Positions 48,272 to 57,305 of a stretch of 64,000 nt of DNA are shown piece after piece. The notes below the pieces were generated by a model. The model searched no databases. It was not told where the DNA came from and saw nothing but the letters and a program-made list of their open reading frames with translations. How positions within the stretch are numbered: position 1 is the first letter of the stretch; the number at the start of each line of letters is the position of its first letter. The stretch is from Vavraia culicis subsp. floridensis (Eukaryota > Microsporidia > Pleistophoridae). The stretch covers positions 63,740-127,739 of the forward strand of contig NW_007360606.1 in the NCBI RefSeq assembly GCF_000192795.1, read 5' to 3'. The translations under genes were made by a program, and so were the position numbers.

Positions 48272-48820
48272 TTATTCCATGTTCCTTCTCTTCATTTCCT
48301 CAACCATCATTTCAGCACCGCTATTGTTCCTGTACAGTGGATGACTCGCATCAATAAAAAAATTTGGATCCGTGTACACTTTACCAAATCGCGCATCACT
48401 TGGATCAAAGATAAAACCATCAGCGTTTTTCCTATTCAATCTCTCTTCTATTTCTCTCTTCATTTTTTCCTTTCTCTGCTTCTTCCTCTCGCTCTTCTTC
48501 GTGTTCGTTTTTCTGACCTCTTCTATTTTTTCAGTAAAAATTTCTTCACCTAGTTCCGCCTTTTCGTCCATAAAATAACACTCCAACAGAATGTTCTCAA
48601 TCTCCTGACCATCTAAAATATCGTACACTATTTTTGCACTGTTCACGTCGCTCAGCTCTATAACAAGCGCAAGCTTTTTTTTCTTGCGAAAAGATATGCT
48701 TGTAAGCTTATTTTCTGGTATATTCTGTGATATCAATGACTCAACACCGTCCAATTTGACATTCTTTATATTTCCTTTGGACAAAACAGCAATACGCTTG
48801 GTGACCGGATCGTGTGCCAT
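48272..48820 (-). CDS. ESF1: ESF1-like pre-rRNA processing factor, reduced
   Basis: Nucleolar protein required for 18S rRNA formation. The 182-residue protein retains two parts of ESF1: an RRM-like region (RIAVLSKGN, and ALVIELSDVNSAKIVYDILD with ECYFMD, comparable to YAVVDCDSPETASKIYEDCD...FIDLRF), and the C-terminal motif FDPSDARFGKVYTDPNFFID followed by ASHPLYRN (compare DPRF...FxIDPTHPxFK). A basic coiled linker (KKSERKKQRKEKMKREIEER) joins them. Yeast ESF1 has 628 residues, so most of the protein has been lost. The start is the ATG at 48820, preceded by TTACCCCTTGTGCAA; upstream in-frame codons begin only at a TTG. Confidence 0.8.
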   Translation of the reverse strand: MAHDPVTKRIAVLSKGNIKNVKLDGVESLISQNIPENKLTSISFRKKKKLALVIELSDVNSAKIVYDILDGQEIENILLECYFMDEKAELGEEIFTEKIEEVRKTNTKKSERKKQRKEKMKREIEERLNRKNADGFIFDPSDARFGKVYTDPNFFIDASHPLYRNNSGAEMMVEEMKRRNME

Positions 48821-49506
48821 TTGCACAAGGGGTAAATATTCACGAAATACGTTGCAAACCACGGCCAAAATTGTAAAAAACAATTGTTCCAATCAATTAC
48901 ATGGCCGTAAATTGCTATTGAAATAGACAAAATACAACGAAGAAAGGTAGTATAACGTTAAAATCGTGCTATTTTTGTGGAGACATCGATTGAAAGCACT
49001 GTGGTTGACTATACAAAAAAATACATATTAGTAATTCATTATCATTACACTTTACGATCTGTAGAGTAAATCGTTACTGTTTTGATTGCAAAAACATCCA
49101 ACTCTGACCTTTCTCAACACATTTTAACCATTACTTTTATATTTAAGGTTAATAATACTTTGTACACAGCAATAGTATAGAATATTCTAAACATTCTCAC
49201 CACGTAAATGCAATACTTAAATCAATACACACCACCCGAAAAGATAAGTATCCAAAAATATGCTAGAGAATACGTTTTTATAATGCAATTTATCTATGAT
49301 GAACAAATTTCTGATTTTTCTATCACTAGGCCATGTTTTCAGCAATAAATCTTGATACTTGAAATGTGAAAAGATGACCGAAATTCATTCACAAGGGTTG
49401 GAGGTGTCCTACCATTCTTGAATTGAGAATAAATAAAAATCAATCTAAACATTCAGTATAAAATTATCAAACTGCCAGATATTCTGACCTACTCAAAAAT
49501 TTTGTG
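48821..49506. other. Divergent intergenic region, nothing recognised
   Basis: About 690 bases of AT-rich sequence between ESF1 and the CHY zinc-finger gene. No supported feature. Confidence 0.45.
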
Positions 49507-50286
49507 ATGGTTAATTTGCGATGCCCAGCAAAAAAAATGGACAGGGGAATTCAACAGCTGAACGAACCAGGATTTGAGATATTCGAGGTTGATGATCCCA
49601 ACGTTTATGCTTCCATAACAGCTGTAAATATCGGTATCGTTTACGTAAAGAACCTTACAGCACAGGTGGTCTGCAAAAAGTGTCAAAGGAATTTTGCAAT
49701 CAGCCGAAACAAGCAGTGCCAATGCAGAAATGACCTTGTCTACCGTTTTACGCCCATTTTTTACCGGAACAGCTATATTGGCGGGTTAGTGTTGAATTCG
49801 CTGGTTTTAATATGCTTTGAAACACCGGAGGTTATCTTAAGTTGTTTGAATTGTGGTTCGTACTACAACATCAAAGAAAAAAGTGCAGAGTTTTGCTGTT
49901 TTAACTGCAATACGTTTACAAAATATAAACTCAACAAAGTCTGGTTGAAGCATTCAAAGAAAGAACAGGGCAAAGAATACGTTCCCGTCAGAGGCACTCC
50001 TTTGCCCGAAAATGGTGCCTGCAAGCATTACAGAAAATCATTCAGGTGGTACAGATTTCCTTGCTGCAATAAGCTGTTTCCATGTGATGAATGTCATAAC
50101 GAAAGCGCTGACCACGAACTCAAGCGAGCCGGTAAGATGATTTGCGGGTTTTGCGCAGAAGAGCAGAACATTGCGAGGGAGTGTAAATGCCAGGGCCGAA
50201 CTTTGAAGGGACATTGGAATGCAGGAAAAGGAACAAGAAATAAAGAATTGATGAGCAAGAAAGACAAGCAGAAATATAAGAAGTAA
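49507..50286 (+). CDS. CHY zinc-finger protein
   Basis: A 259-residue zinc-binding protein of the long fungal CHY type. The N-terminal half has paired cysteines (VVCKKCQRNF with CQC, then LSCLNCGSYYNI and FCCFNCNTFTKY), resembling zinc ribbons. The CHY domain occupies about 160-235: GTPLPENGACKHYRKSFRWY, RFPCCNKLFPCDECHNESAD, then MICGFCAEEQ and CKCQGR, with all zinc-binding Cys and His. A basic tail follows (KKDKQKYKK). CHY proteins include HOT13, which acts in mitochondrial Tim protein metal handling, and a separate poorly known fungal family, which this resembles more. The exact role is unknown. The ATG at 49507 is the first in frame. Confidence 0.85.
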   Translation: MVNLRCPAKKMDRGIQQLNEPGFEIFEVDDPNVYASITAVNIGIVYVKNLTAQVVCKKCQRNFAISRNKQCQCRNDLVYRFTPIFYRNSYIGGLVLNSLVLICFETPEVILSCLNCGSYYNIKEKSAEFCCFNCNTFTKYKLNKVWLKHSKKEQGKEYVPVRGTPLPENGACKHYRKSFRWYRFPCCNKLFPCDECHNESADHELKRAGKMICGFCAEEQNIARECKCQGRTLKGHWNAGKGTRNKELMSKKDKQKYKK

Positions 50287-51139
50287 TAAAACTGTGCTTT
50301 TGTGTACGAATTAACCATTTTTCTTACTTTGATAGCGCATGATTTGTTCGCATCCAGCACCATATGCTCCGAGAATGCTTCATTCTTACCATTTGCCTAG
50401 ATCTTCAGTTTATTTAACGTAATAAAGCTAATCGGTACAGTACAGGTTTTTATCAGATGGATAAACTCAAACACACGCAGCCACACAATGCCTACGTACA
50501 ATTATTCGTAGTTAAGGTCCATTGCTTGATTTCCTGAATTTTGACAGGATTATTGCGTACCTGCATAAGCTTGTCATTGGATACATGCAAACTACGAACT
50601 ATAAGTTGAGGTTAATTAATCTATAAATGTGTGCACCAGAAGGACAGGGCAGTAATTTTATCACATTTTGCATGCATCTTTTTATTCGCAACTCAACATG
50701 CGCTGACCGCAAATCTATTCTAATTTGCTATTCATTCGATGTATTGTGCTGGTGTTTGATTGCAAGATTTTGTAAACTCGCATCACAGTTTAAATTACCT
50801 AAAAATGGCATAAATTAATGAAATTGTTAAAATAACCATCTCTGCGATAACCTAAAGATGGTTTCTATCTTTACACCAATAATGGACTAATTAAAGCACA
50901 ACATTTGATCATTTCTCTGTGATTTAAAGCATTTCTGACACGTTCATTGTCATATATTCGGTCTATGTCTCTATGTGAAACATTCTAATTAAACATTTGA
51001 CAGCTAATTTCTGCTGTTTAATTTAATTCTGTGATCCGCAGGTGTACTTTCTGGTATAAATTTCGTTTGAAAATCTGAAGTGTCTTACAAAACTGCTTCA
51101 CAATACCATTTTAAATTGGCGATCAAATCATTTTAAATT
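50287..51139. other. Long intergenic region, nothing recognised
   Basis: About 850 bases. A 63-codon ATG frame at 50627-50818 has no start motif and is not called. Confidence 0.45.
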
Positions 51140-51571
51140 ATGTGTTCTCTCGAGAGACTGAATCTGTGCAATGATCTCATTTACAAAATAGCAGTTGACA
51201 GTAAATCACGTAAATTTGTATCTCACATCTTCAAAGCAACAAAAGAACAGCCTGCATGTTCTCACATACAGAACGGTATTTTGAAGGACTATGTAACGAG
51301 GATTAACTCACTGTCATTTCTACACGTTTACCGAATTGTATTACGTCTCGAAGCCATGGAGCGCAGGGATTGGCTTTTGCAAATCAAGAACACGCTCAAC
51401 GCTCTGACTAAGAAAAGAATATTACTGTACATATTAAGGAAAAACACATTTATTAGACCGATTCTGTCGGAGTGTTTGTTCCAATTTAATACGCGAACAG
51501 GCATTTGGAGTGCTGAGGACACGAGAAATAGCTTCTGGTCCATTTGGAATTTGAGCATAGATGAATTTTAG
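51140..51571 (+). CDS. Unrecognised 143-residue protein
   Basis: ATG-started frame coding for a basic, helix-rich protein (ERLNLCNDLIYKIAVDSKSR, RIVLRLEAMERRDWLLQIKN, KKRILLYILRKNTFIRPIL) ending with a Trp-rich segment (GIWSAEDTRNSFWSIWNLS). No membrane segment or known motif. The C-rich start motif is missing, so it is less certain than its neighbours, but the frame is long for this AT-rich spacer and its composition is protein-like. Confidence 0.5.
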   Translation: MCSLERLNLCNDLIYKIAVDSKSRKFVSHIFKATKEQPACSHIQNGILKDYVTRINSLSFLHVYRIVLRLEAMERRDWLLQIKNTLNALTKKRILLYILRKNTFIRPILSECLFQFNTRTGIWSAEDTRNSFWSIWNLSIDEF

Positions 51572-52118
51572 GATTACGCAACGAACGGAAACAGTGCCAA
51601 CATTGCTGAACAAAACTAGCATTTAAACATGGTGTAAACGATTCAATAAACGTTTTTTATAAAAATTGAGTTTTGGAGGACTTGCTGGCTGGCTCTTGCA
51701 TTTTTCAAAGCTTGTGCAAGTCGTGATGTGATTCTAAAGTGGAAAGACATACAAGCGAGCAGATAGGATTGGATAGTTATTTGGTACTTTTGCAGCGATT
51801 GTGTACGCAGGTACTCGTAAATAGAACAGCAATATGCCAAACAAAAAAATACACAATTTACTTTTTTAACCATCGAACATTGTGTGTTCATGCCATATTA
51901 TTTTGTAAATCTACTATGACACCATGTTAGAGCTATCACGTGTTTTAATTCGTTAAATTTATTAAGGACGATGAAATGTGACGTGTGAGATTATCTGACC
52001 ATGTTTCATACGAAGGATGCTAATATATCACCCTACAAATTGGCATTCTACAGCTGTGCTAGTGTTTTCATATCATTGTCACGACAAGTAAAGCGTATCC
52101 TCCGCATCTTAAACCACA
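51572..52118. other. Intergenic region between convergent genes
   Basis: About 550 bases after the 143-residue gene. Overlapping frames on both strands (51643-51930) lack support. No repeats seen. Confidence 0.45.
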
Positions 52119-54218
52119 CTAATATGTGCTTTCTCTCATTTTTATATAATCAAGCATTTCTCGGGCAGTAAGTACCTTCTGCTCCTCGTACTCCATCACA
52201 TCCTTATCCTCATTCCTATGACTGCCATCAACGACCACGTCCTCAACCGCTCCTTCAGTAATTACGTCACCAAGCGTAAAAATCTCTTTCAAATCGGATG
52301 CTCCGACCAACCTTTCAACTACTGTGTCACCAAGAACTCGTCCTGCCAGCAGGTTCTTGAATATTTGCTTTTCGTAGATCTTTTCTTCAATTGTTCCTCG
52401 CGTGATAAATCGGATGATCTCTACATCCCGTTTCTGCCCAAATCTGTAGGATCTCTCAGAAGCTTGTTTGTCGATAGATGGATTCCAATCAGGATCATAA
52501 ATCACGATTTTGTTGGCAGCTGTGAGATTGAGCCCTATTCCACCTACCCGGGTAGTAAGAAGAAATACAAAATAGTTTTCTTTTGTGAACATGTCGAGAT
52601 ATTTCTTCCTTTCCATCAGCGATGTGGTGCCATCCATCCTCAAATATGTGTAGCCTTTGGATATAACGAAGTTTTCTATGATATTTAGCATTTCTAGCGA
52701 TTGGCTAAATACAAGTACCTTGTTTATTGGTTGTCCTTCACCGCTCTCCATTTTTTGTGAGACTGAACTGTCGTTTTTCTCCTTTGTACACCATTTTGTC
52801 AACAAAGTTTCGAGCATGTGCATTTTTCCACTTTCGCCATGTACTCCTTTCTTGTAAAGAGATGGATGGTTTGTGATCTTTCTCAGAATATCAAGACCAT
52901 AAAACACATTTCTATTGCCTTTAATGATATCAGAAACAGCTTTTGATTCAGTGAATTCTTTGTACAGGGATATCTGGTCATTGGTCATCGGGCAAAATGC
53001 TATTTTCTCGCACTTTTTTGGTAAATTTGTTCCTTTCTTAGTTCTTCTCAGAATATACGGTGCAATTAGGCTCTTGAGATACGTGGTCCGCTGTTCTCCA
53101 TTCTTTCTCTCCTTTTTGTCTGCTTTTCTACGCGTGCTCTTCAGAATAACTTCTTCAAATTCGCCGTAAAAATCGGTGTATGTGCCGAATAAATGTTTGT
53201 TCGTGATATTGAAGAGCGACCACAGCTCCTTCAGATTGTTTTGCACCGGTGTGCCTGTGAGAATGTACGTCAAGATGTTGTATGTTTTGATATACTTGAA
53301 CGTTTGCGTGTTGAAGTTTTTAATTTTGTGTCCCTCGTCAAGAATGAGAACATCCAAGTTTAATCTGCGTATTTTATTGAAAAAAGTTTTGAAGCCTTCA
53401 TAAGAAGCCACAACAACGACTTTCCTGAAGCTTTCGCTCATTCTGTCGTTGTCGGGCTTCTGATTCAGGGCATCATTTACGCTTTCCATAAAATTATTAT
53501 GCAGTATTATTGTCCGCACAAACGGGTATATCCGTCGTATCTCAAGGAACCACTGCTCGAGGAGCGTAGAAGGACATAAAATGAGTGCCCCGCCTATTCT
53601 ATTGCTGTGCAAAAGCGATGAAAGGAATGCGATCGCCTGTATTGTCTTGCCCAGTCCCATTTCATCAGCCAGTATGCCTCCATGTTTACCTAGAAATAGC
53701 GAACAGAACCACTTCAAAGCCGTTTGCTGGAAAGGCAGAAGGAAGTTGTAAATGTATGCAGGACAGTAAATAGCGTCGCCGGGTTCATTTTTATCTTTTG
53801 GGCTGGCAATGAACACGTGCTCGTGTAGGATATGCGATTCGACGTCTTCAACGTTGAAGTGGCCTTTGTACAGCTCCTCAACATTTTTTACCCGATCAAC
53901 AAATCGCGTGTATACTTCGTCAGGCACGTTTCTGCTTACCTCTCCCAACAGATATACAAAGCTTTCCGGGCCGTCTTTTGCATGCAAATCATAATTTTGA
54001 TTATTTTTCTCCTCTATTTCCATTTCATTGACCAGTCTGAGCGAGCGTTCTAAATCCAAACGAGTTTTCTCCATCTCACCCGTTATTTCGCTCTTTTTCG
54101 TGTCTGTTGCATTTTTTAGTTGTTTTTCTAATTCGTTCAGCTTGTCCATAGCTTTTTTTGTCAAGTATTTCTTTAAGAAGCTCTTTTCATATTCTTCTGC
54201 ATCTTCGTATCTCTGCAT
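52119..54218 (-). CDS. RAD26: SNF2-family DNA translocase, CSB/RAD26 type
   Basis: Chromatin- and polymerase-associated ATPase that starts transcription-coupled repair. The 699-residue protein has an N-terminal coiled coil (about 1-75), then the two RecA lobes: motif I ADEMGLGKT with Lys191, motif II DEGH (294-297, the DEGH form typical of CSB/RAD26), motif III LTGTPVQNN, and in lobe 2 VFSQSLEMLNII, RVGGIGLNLT and RSYRFGQKRDVEI (motifs IV-VI). IEEKIYEKQIFKNLLAGRVL followed by DLKEIFTLGD is the C-terminal signature shared with CSB. CSB is 1,493 residues in humans; regulatory ends are largely missing. ATG 54218 follows GGACCTTCT, a weak start motif. Confidence 0.9.
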   Translation of the reverse strand: MQRYEDAEEYEKSFLKKYLTKKAMDKLNELEKQLKNATDTKKSEITGEMEKTRLDLERSLRLVNEMEIEEKNNQNYDLHAKDGPESFVYLLGEVSRNVPDEVYTRFVDRVKNVEELYKGHFNVEDVESHILHEHVFIASPKDKNEPGDAIYCPAYIYNFLLPFQQTALKWFCSLFLGKHGGILADEMGLGKTIQAIAFLSSLLHSNRIGGALILCPSTLLEQWFLEIRRIYPFVRTIILHNNFMESVNDALNQKPDNDRMSESFRKVVVVASYEGFKTFFNKIRRLNLDVLILDEGHKIKNFNTQTFKYIKTYNILTYILTGTPVQNNLKELWSLFNITNKHLFGTYTDFYGEFEEVILKSTRRKADKKERKNGEQRTTYLKSLIAPYILRRTKKGTNLPKKCEKIAFCPMTNDQISLYKEFTESKAVSDIIKGNRNVFYGLDILRKITNHPSLYKKGVHGESGKMHMLETLLTKWCTKEKNDSSVSQKMESGEGQPINKVLVFSQSLEMLNIIENFVISKGYTYLRMDGTTSLMERKKYLDMFTKENYFVFLLTTRVGGIGLNLTAANKIVIYDPDWNPSIDKQASERSYRFGQKRDVEIIRFITRGTIEEKIYEKQIFKNLLAGRVLGDTVVERLVGASDLKEIFTLGDVITEGAVEDVVVDGSHRNEDKDVMEYEEQKVLTAREMLDYIKMRESTY

Positions 54219-55416
54219 AGAAGGTCCAAGGCTGTGTATCGAACTGTACCAGGGCTGAAACAGTTATTTTATATTGCTGGGTTTTCTGCCCCTTATGTAT
54301 TTTTTTTACGGTTTTTGTTTGGCTCTCTTTTTGGATCTCTCCATTAAATCAAATGATGACAGAGCGTTTTAGAAGATGTAGTGGCACGGTATTACTACTT
54401 CTCATATTGTAGCGTGAAGAGGCATGTGAGGATCGAGTGTCCGTTCCGATATAATTTTAAGAATTGTACCAAAAACATTTATTTTTAAACGGTATACAGG
54501 GCAAATAGCGGTACTTGGCATGTACAGGAAGGATCAGCTATTTGTTGTTGATATGAGTTTTGTTCAGAAGGATAATTTGTTATGCTTCGTTTTGTAGTAA
54601 TTCTATCGTACAGCTGCGCTCTCTCTACCACATTCCGCCGGTACAAAGGGTAAAAGCTATGAGTGTGGCTTAAAAGCTTTACACAAGAACGGTAGTTGAA
54701 GGAGCGGTACTAAACGCTATAACTAATAATACGCAACAGATAATATCTGATCTCACAAATAACAGCAATGGCACAACCACTTGGTCATATAAAATGGCGA
54801 GTTACATCGACCAAAGAGGATAGAAATAATACTTATGTAATGCATTGCTGTAAGGTCACCCATAACGATAGAGCCAGCTTAGTTTACAAGATTGGTTATT
54901 GCATCCTTCTCGGAAATATTCGCTACCTAGAATTATTGCTGTTCTAATACCTACTGTCCAAAAAAAGATAGCATGTATAAAAGAACATTATTTCTTTCTC
55001 AAATGCAGAGATTGCATCTTATAAAACGGTGTATTGGTGGCATAAATTTATTGCTCACACGGTGCATCTAGGCAGCATGGATTCGTCCTACAACATCAAA
55101 AACTCCACGAATGCCAATCCGTGATACGTAAAAAAATTGAATTAATGTGGAACACTCGTACACACTCCTACATTGTTGTAATGGCAAATGTAATTGTTGA
55201 ATTTCTCATGTTGGCAAACTGGGGTGATAAAAAATAAGTTGTGGTGCTGATGTAGAGCATAACATCCTATAGGTGAAGTATAATGTGTTTATTAAGACCA
55301 GACGAACTACGATAAACACCCCTAACTAGATTTGTGAACTGCTTGCGGTATGAACACAACATTACTTGCGCTGTTTTGTACGCTTTCCGTATAAAACAAC
55401 AAATTACCTACCAAGA
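54219..55416. other. Long intergenic region, nothing firm
   Basis: About 1.2 kb between RAD26 and the NOC3 3' end. At 54295-54372 a 25-codon plus-strand frame follows GCCCCTT directly before its ATG and codes for a hydrophobic then polar peptide (MYFFYGFCLALFLDLS). It is too short to call. No RNA gene or repeat seen. Confidence 0.4.
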
Positions 55417-56088
55417 TCAATAGAACATCTTCAGATAAACGCTAAATTCGTAAAAGTCACCAGCCTCCATCTCCAGATCATAATATTCTACCATTTCGTT
55501 TGTAACACCACTTAGGGAGGGCAAATAATCCAAAGAGCACAGTAGCATCAACCGTTTGATAAATTTCCTAACCACCACAACAGACTGTTTGTTCATTAGG
55601 AAGAAGTGTTTGAGCGCCTTTGCTGCCAATTTCTGTTCATAATTCTTCAATTTCAGTATTCCTGGTTCCAATAGATCGTAAAGGTAATCGCGTAGCTTAT
55701 TTAGATCAACTATCTTATTCTCGTACAGAGCAAGCACGGCCAATATTCCGAGGAACTTAGCACCTGCCGACGATCTCTCAAGACAATTCATAATAAGTAG
55801 CTTAGTTCCCTCCACGAGATTGTCTTTGACGATTACTTTGAATTTTCTTAACCCGATAAATACCTCATCGTAAAGCTCCGTCTTTTTTCTTTCCAAAACA
55901 AGCAGGTATATCCTTAGAATACAGTTGCAAACCTTGAGCTCCAATTTTTTTTCTTTGTCTTTATCAACAACACCCTCCTCCTCCAACCGCCTGCTTTCAA
56001 CCTGCTTTCTAATTTTTTCTTCTTTTCGCTCCTCCTTAGACATCTTCTTCCTGTCCTTTGTGGGCAGAACACTCTCCGCTTGTTTTTT
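55417..56088 (-). CDS. NOC3: NOC3, C-terminal part (reached only by a -1 frame change)
   Basis: Second frame of the NOC3 gene. It continues from the slippery run at 56082-56088 with VLPTKDRKKMSKEERKEEK, a charged stretch matching the conserved DRKKMSxxERK region of NOC3, then helical repeats (KVCNCILRIYLLVLERKK, ELYDEVFIGLRKFKVIV, LIMNCLERSSAGAKFLGILA) and ends at the TAA at 55417. The frame has its own ATG at 56043, but the conserved residues begin before it, so this part is not an independent protein. See the N-terminal part for the junction. Confidence 0.75.
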   Translation of the reverse strand, partial: KKQAESVLPTKDRKKMSKEERKEEKIRKQVESRRLEEEGVVDKDKEKKLELKVCNCILRIYLLVLERKKTELYDEVFIGLRKFKVIVKDNLVEGTKLLIMNCLERSSAGAKFLGILAVLALYENKIVDLNKLRDYLYDLLEPGILKLKNYEQKLAAKALKHFFLMNKQSVVVVRKFIKRLMLLCSLDYLPSLSGVTNEMVEYYDLEMEAGDFYEFSVYLKMFY

Positions 56089-56732
56089 TTCTTTTTTTTC
56101 TCATTTTCGTAGATAAACCCAGTGAAAAAGCCGTCCTTCACAGCCTGAAATTCAAAAATATCGATGTCCAAGAAACAGGAAATAATGTTTGGTCCGAAGT
56201 TTAAGTCACACATGGGCACCAGCACCTTGTACTTTAGCTCCAAATCATCAGACTTAAATATCCGAGAGATGCACTCGTGACATATCGCGTTCTTGGCAGT
56301 TGTTCCCCTCAATACAAAACTTACGAGCTTCTCCACATAGTTAAAATGGCTTAGCTCCTTTAAGAGTTCGACTGCACATCTATAATTAACATCACTCGTA
56401 TTACTCGTAACAAGAAACACAAACTTGGAGTAAAGCATCAGCAAGTCCTGTTCCCATTTGCTCAACTTTGATATTTGTGTTTTGTCTTTTACCTCGTTCG
56501 ACAATGTCTTAATCTTGTAGAGAGGTACGATGTCTAGGAACACTCTCAGCAAGGACAGCAAAGATACTTCCGGAAATTCTGCATACTGATCAAAAATGTA
56601 CAAGATGTTCAGTAGATTGTCCTTTGGATCTATTATGACCTGTTTGCTGCATAACGCAATCTTTTTGATCGTTTGATCTTCGTCCTCGTCTTCAAGGGCG
56701 TAGTTACGTACTTGGACAAGCTGCTCCGCCAT
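55914..56732 (-). CDS. NOC3: NOC3, N-terminal part, ending past a slippery A-run
   Basis: NOC3 is a HEAT-repeat-like protein for 60S pre-ribosome assembly and export. This frame starts at ATG 56732, after AACCCCGTTCAA, and codes for MAEQLVQVRNYALEDEDED, then helical segments (NYRCAVELLKELSHFNYVEK, NAICHECISRIFKSDDLELK) typical of the conserved NOC3 N-terminal domain. Family similarity stops at EKKKKKNK; the frame then runs 55 more codons of unrelated sequence to a stop at 55914, while the NOC3 sequence continues in the -1 frame. The change of frame lies in A8-G-A8-C, which contains A_AAA_AAC in exact zero-frame phase at 56088-56082. A joined product would have about 438 residues. Confidence 0.8.
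   Translation of the reverse strand: MAEQLVQVRNYALEDEDEDQTIKKIALCSKQVIIDPKDNLLNILYIFDQYAEFPEVSLLSLLRVFLDIVPLYKIKTLSNEVKDKTQISKLSKWEQDLLMLYSKFVFLVTSNTSDVNYRCAVELLKELSHFNYVEKLVSFVLRGTTAKNAICHECISRIFKSDDLELKYKVLVPMCDLNFGPNIISCFLDIDIFEFQAVKDGFFTGFIYENEKKKKKNKRRVFCPQRTGRRCLRRSEKKKKLESRLKAGGWRRRVLLIKTKKKNWSSRFATVF
56082..56088 (-). promoter_or_regulatory. Possible -1 frameshift site, A_AAA_AAC
   Basis: Classic X_XXY_YYZ heptamer at the point where NOC3 changes frame. Zero-frame codons are AAA (56087-56085) and AAC (56084-56082); slipping back one base leads to CAA-GCG-GAG, exactly the frame of the C-terminal part. I do not see a clear pseudoknot downstream. A simple miscount of the A8 run by sequencing, or polymerase slippage, explains it equally well. 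Confidence 0.4.
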
Positions 56733-56746
56733 TTGAACGGGGTTCT

Positions 56747-56844
56747 GAATTTGTGTAGCTAAAAATTTTGAAGAGGATGCCAGCAAACGGTATGCGAATT
56801 TGTGTAGCTAAAAATTTTGAAGAGGATGCCAGCAAACGGTATGC
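56747..56844. repeat. Perfect 49-base tandem duplication
   Basis: Two identical copies of a 49-base unit (56747-56795 and 56796-56844) starting GAATTTGTGTAGCTAAAAAT, with four extra matching bases after the second. It lies immediately upstream of the NOC3 start, between 15 and 112 bases before the ATG. Lack of any mismatch indicates a recent event. Confidence 0.95.
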
Positions 56845-57305
56845 GAATGTCCGTGCTGTAACACTCGGAGCGGGTATAGCAGTACGGTGTAAATTTTCTG
56901 ATCACCCGGGCAGGACGAACAATTTATGAACGAACATACCTGATCGTGTACAATTTCGTGTAAAGTTTTTTACTGCCACCAAGGACTACAATATGGCACA
57001 TAATAACTTTGCGTAGGCCAGGGATGCTCTGATTCCTAGATAAAGTGTATGAAAGGCAAACGTGTTCTAAGAAGCAAACGTGATGTTAAGGATAACACTA
57101 AGTCGCTTTTTTTTGGAATACCCGTTCATGTATAGAAATAGATTATCCAGTCAAGCACGTACAAGATTCTTGGGAACGATGTTTAGCATTGGTTCAATTA
57201 TTGATGCTTCATTTACTGCTGTATGTAACACGTGATGTGTTAAAAATAATCCTTTGCACGTGTGTATCAAGTTATAAATATGCGGCAGGCTGGGGCGCCG
57301 TGGAA
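56845..57305. other. Divergent intergenic region with a small candidate ORF
   Basis: About 460 bases between NOC3 and the LRR gene. The candidate at 57128-57235 is listed separately; otherwise nothing. Confidence 0.45.
57128..57235 (+). CDS. Candidate 35-residue peptide
   Basis: ATG-started frame directly preceded by ATACCCGTTC, a strong start motif. It begins MYRNRLSSQARTRFLGTMFS and has a mildly hydrophobic second half (IGSIIDASFTAV). The size and layout, basic N-terminus followed by a helix, could fit a small mitosomal membrane subunit, but no residue pattern supports this. It ends 71 bases before the LRR gene start, so it could also be a leader ORF on the same transcript. Confidence 0.25.
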   Translation: MYRNRLSSQARTRFLGTMFSIGSIIDASFTAVCNT

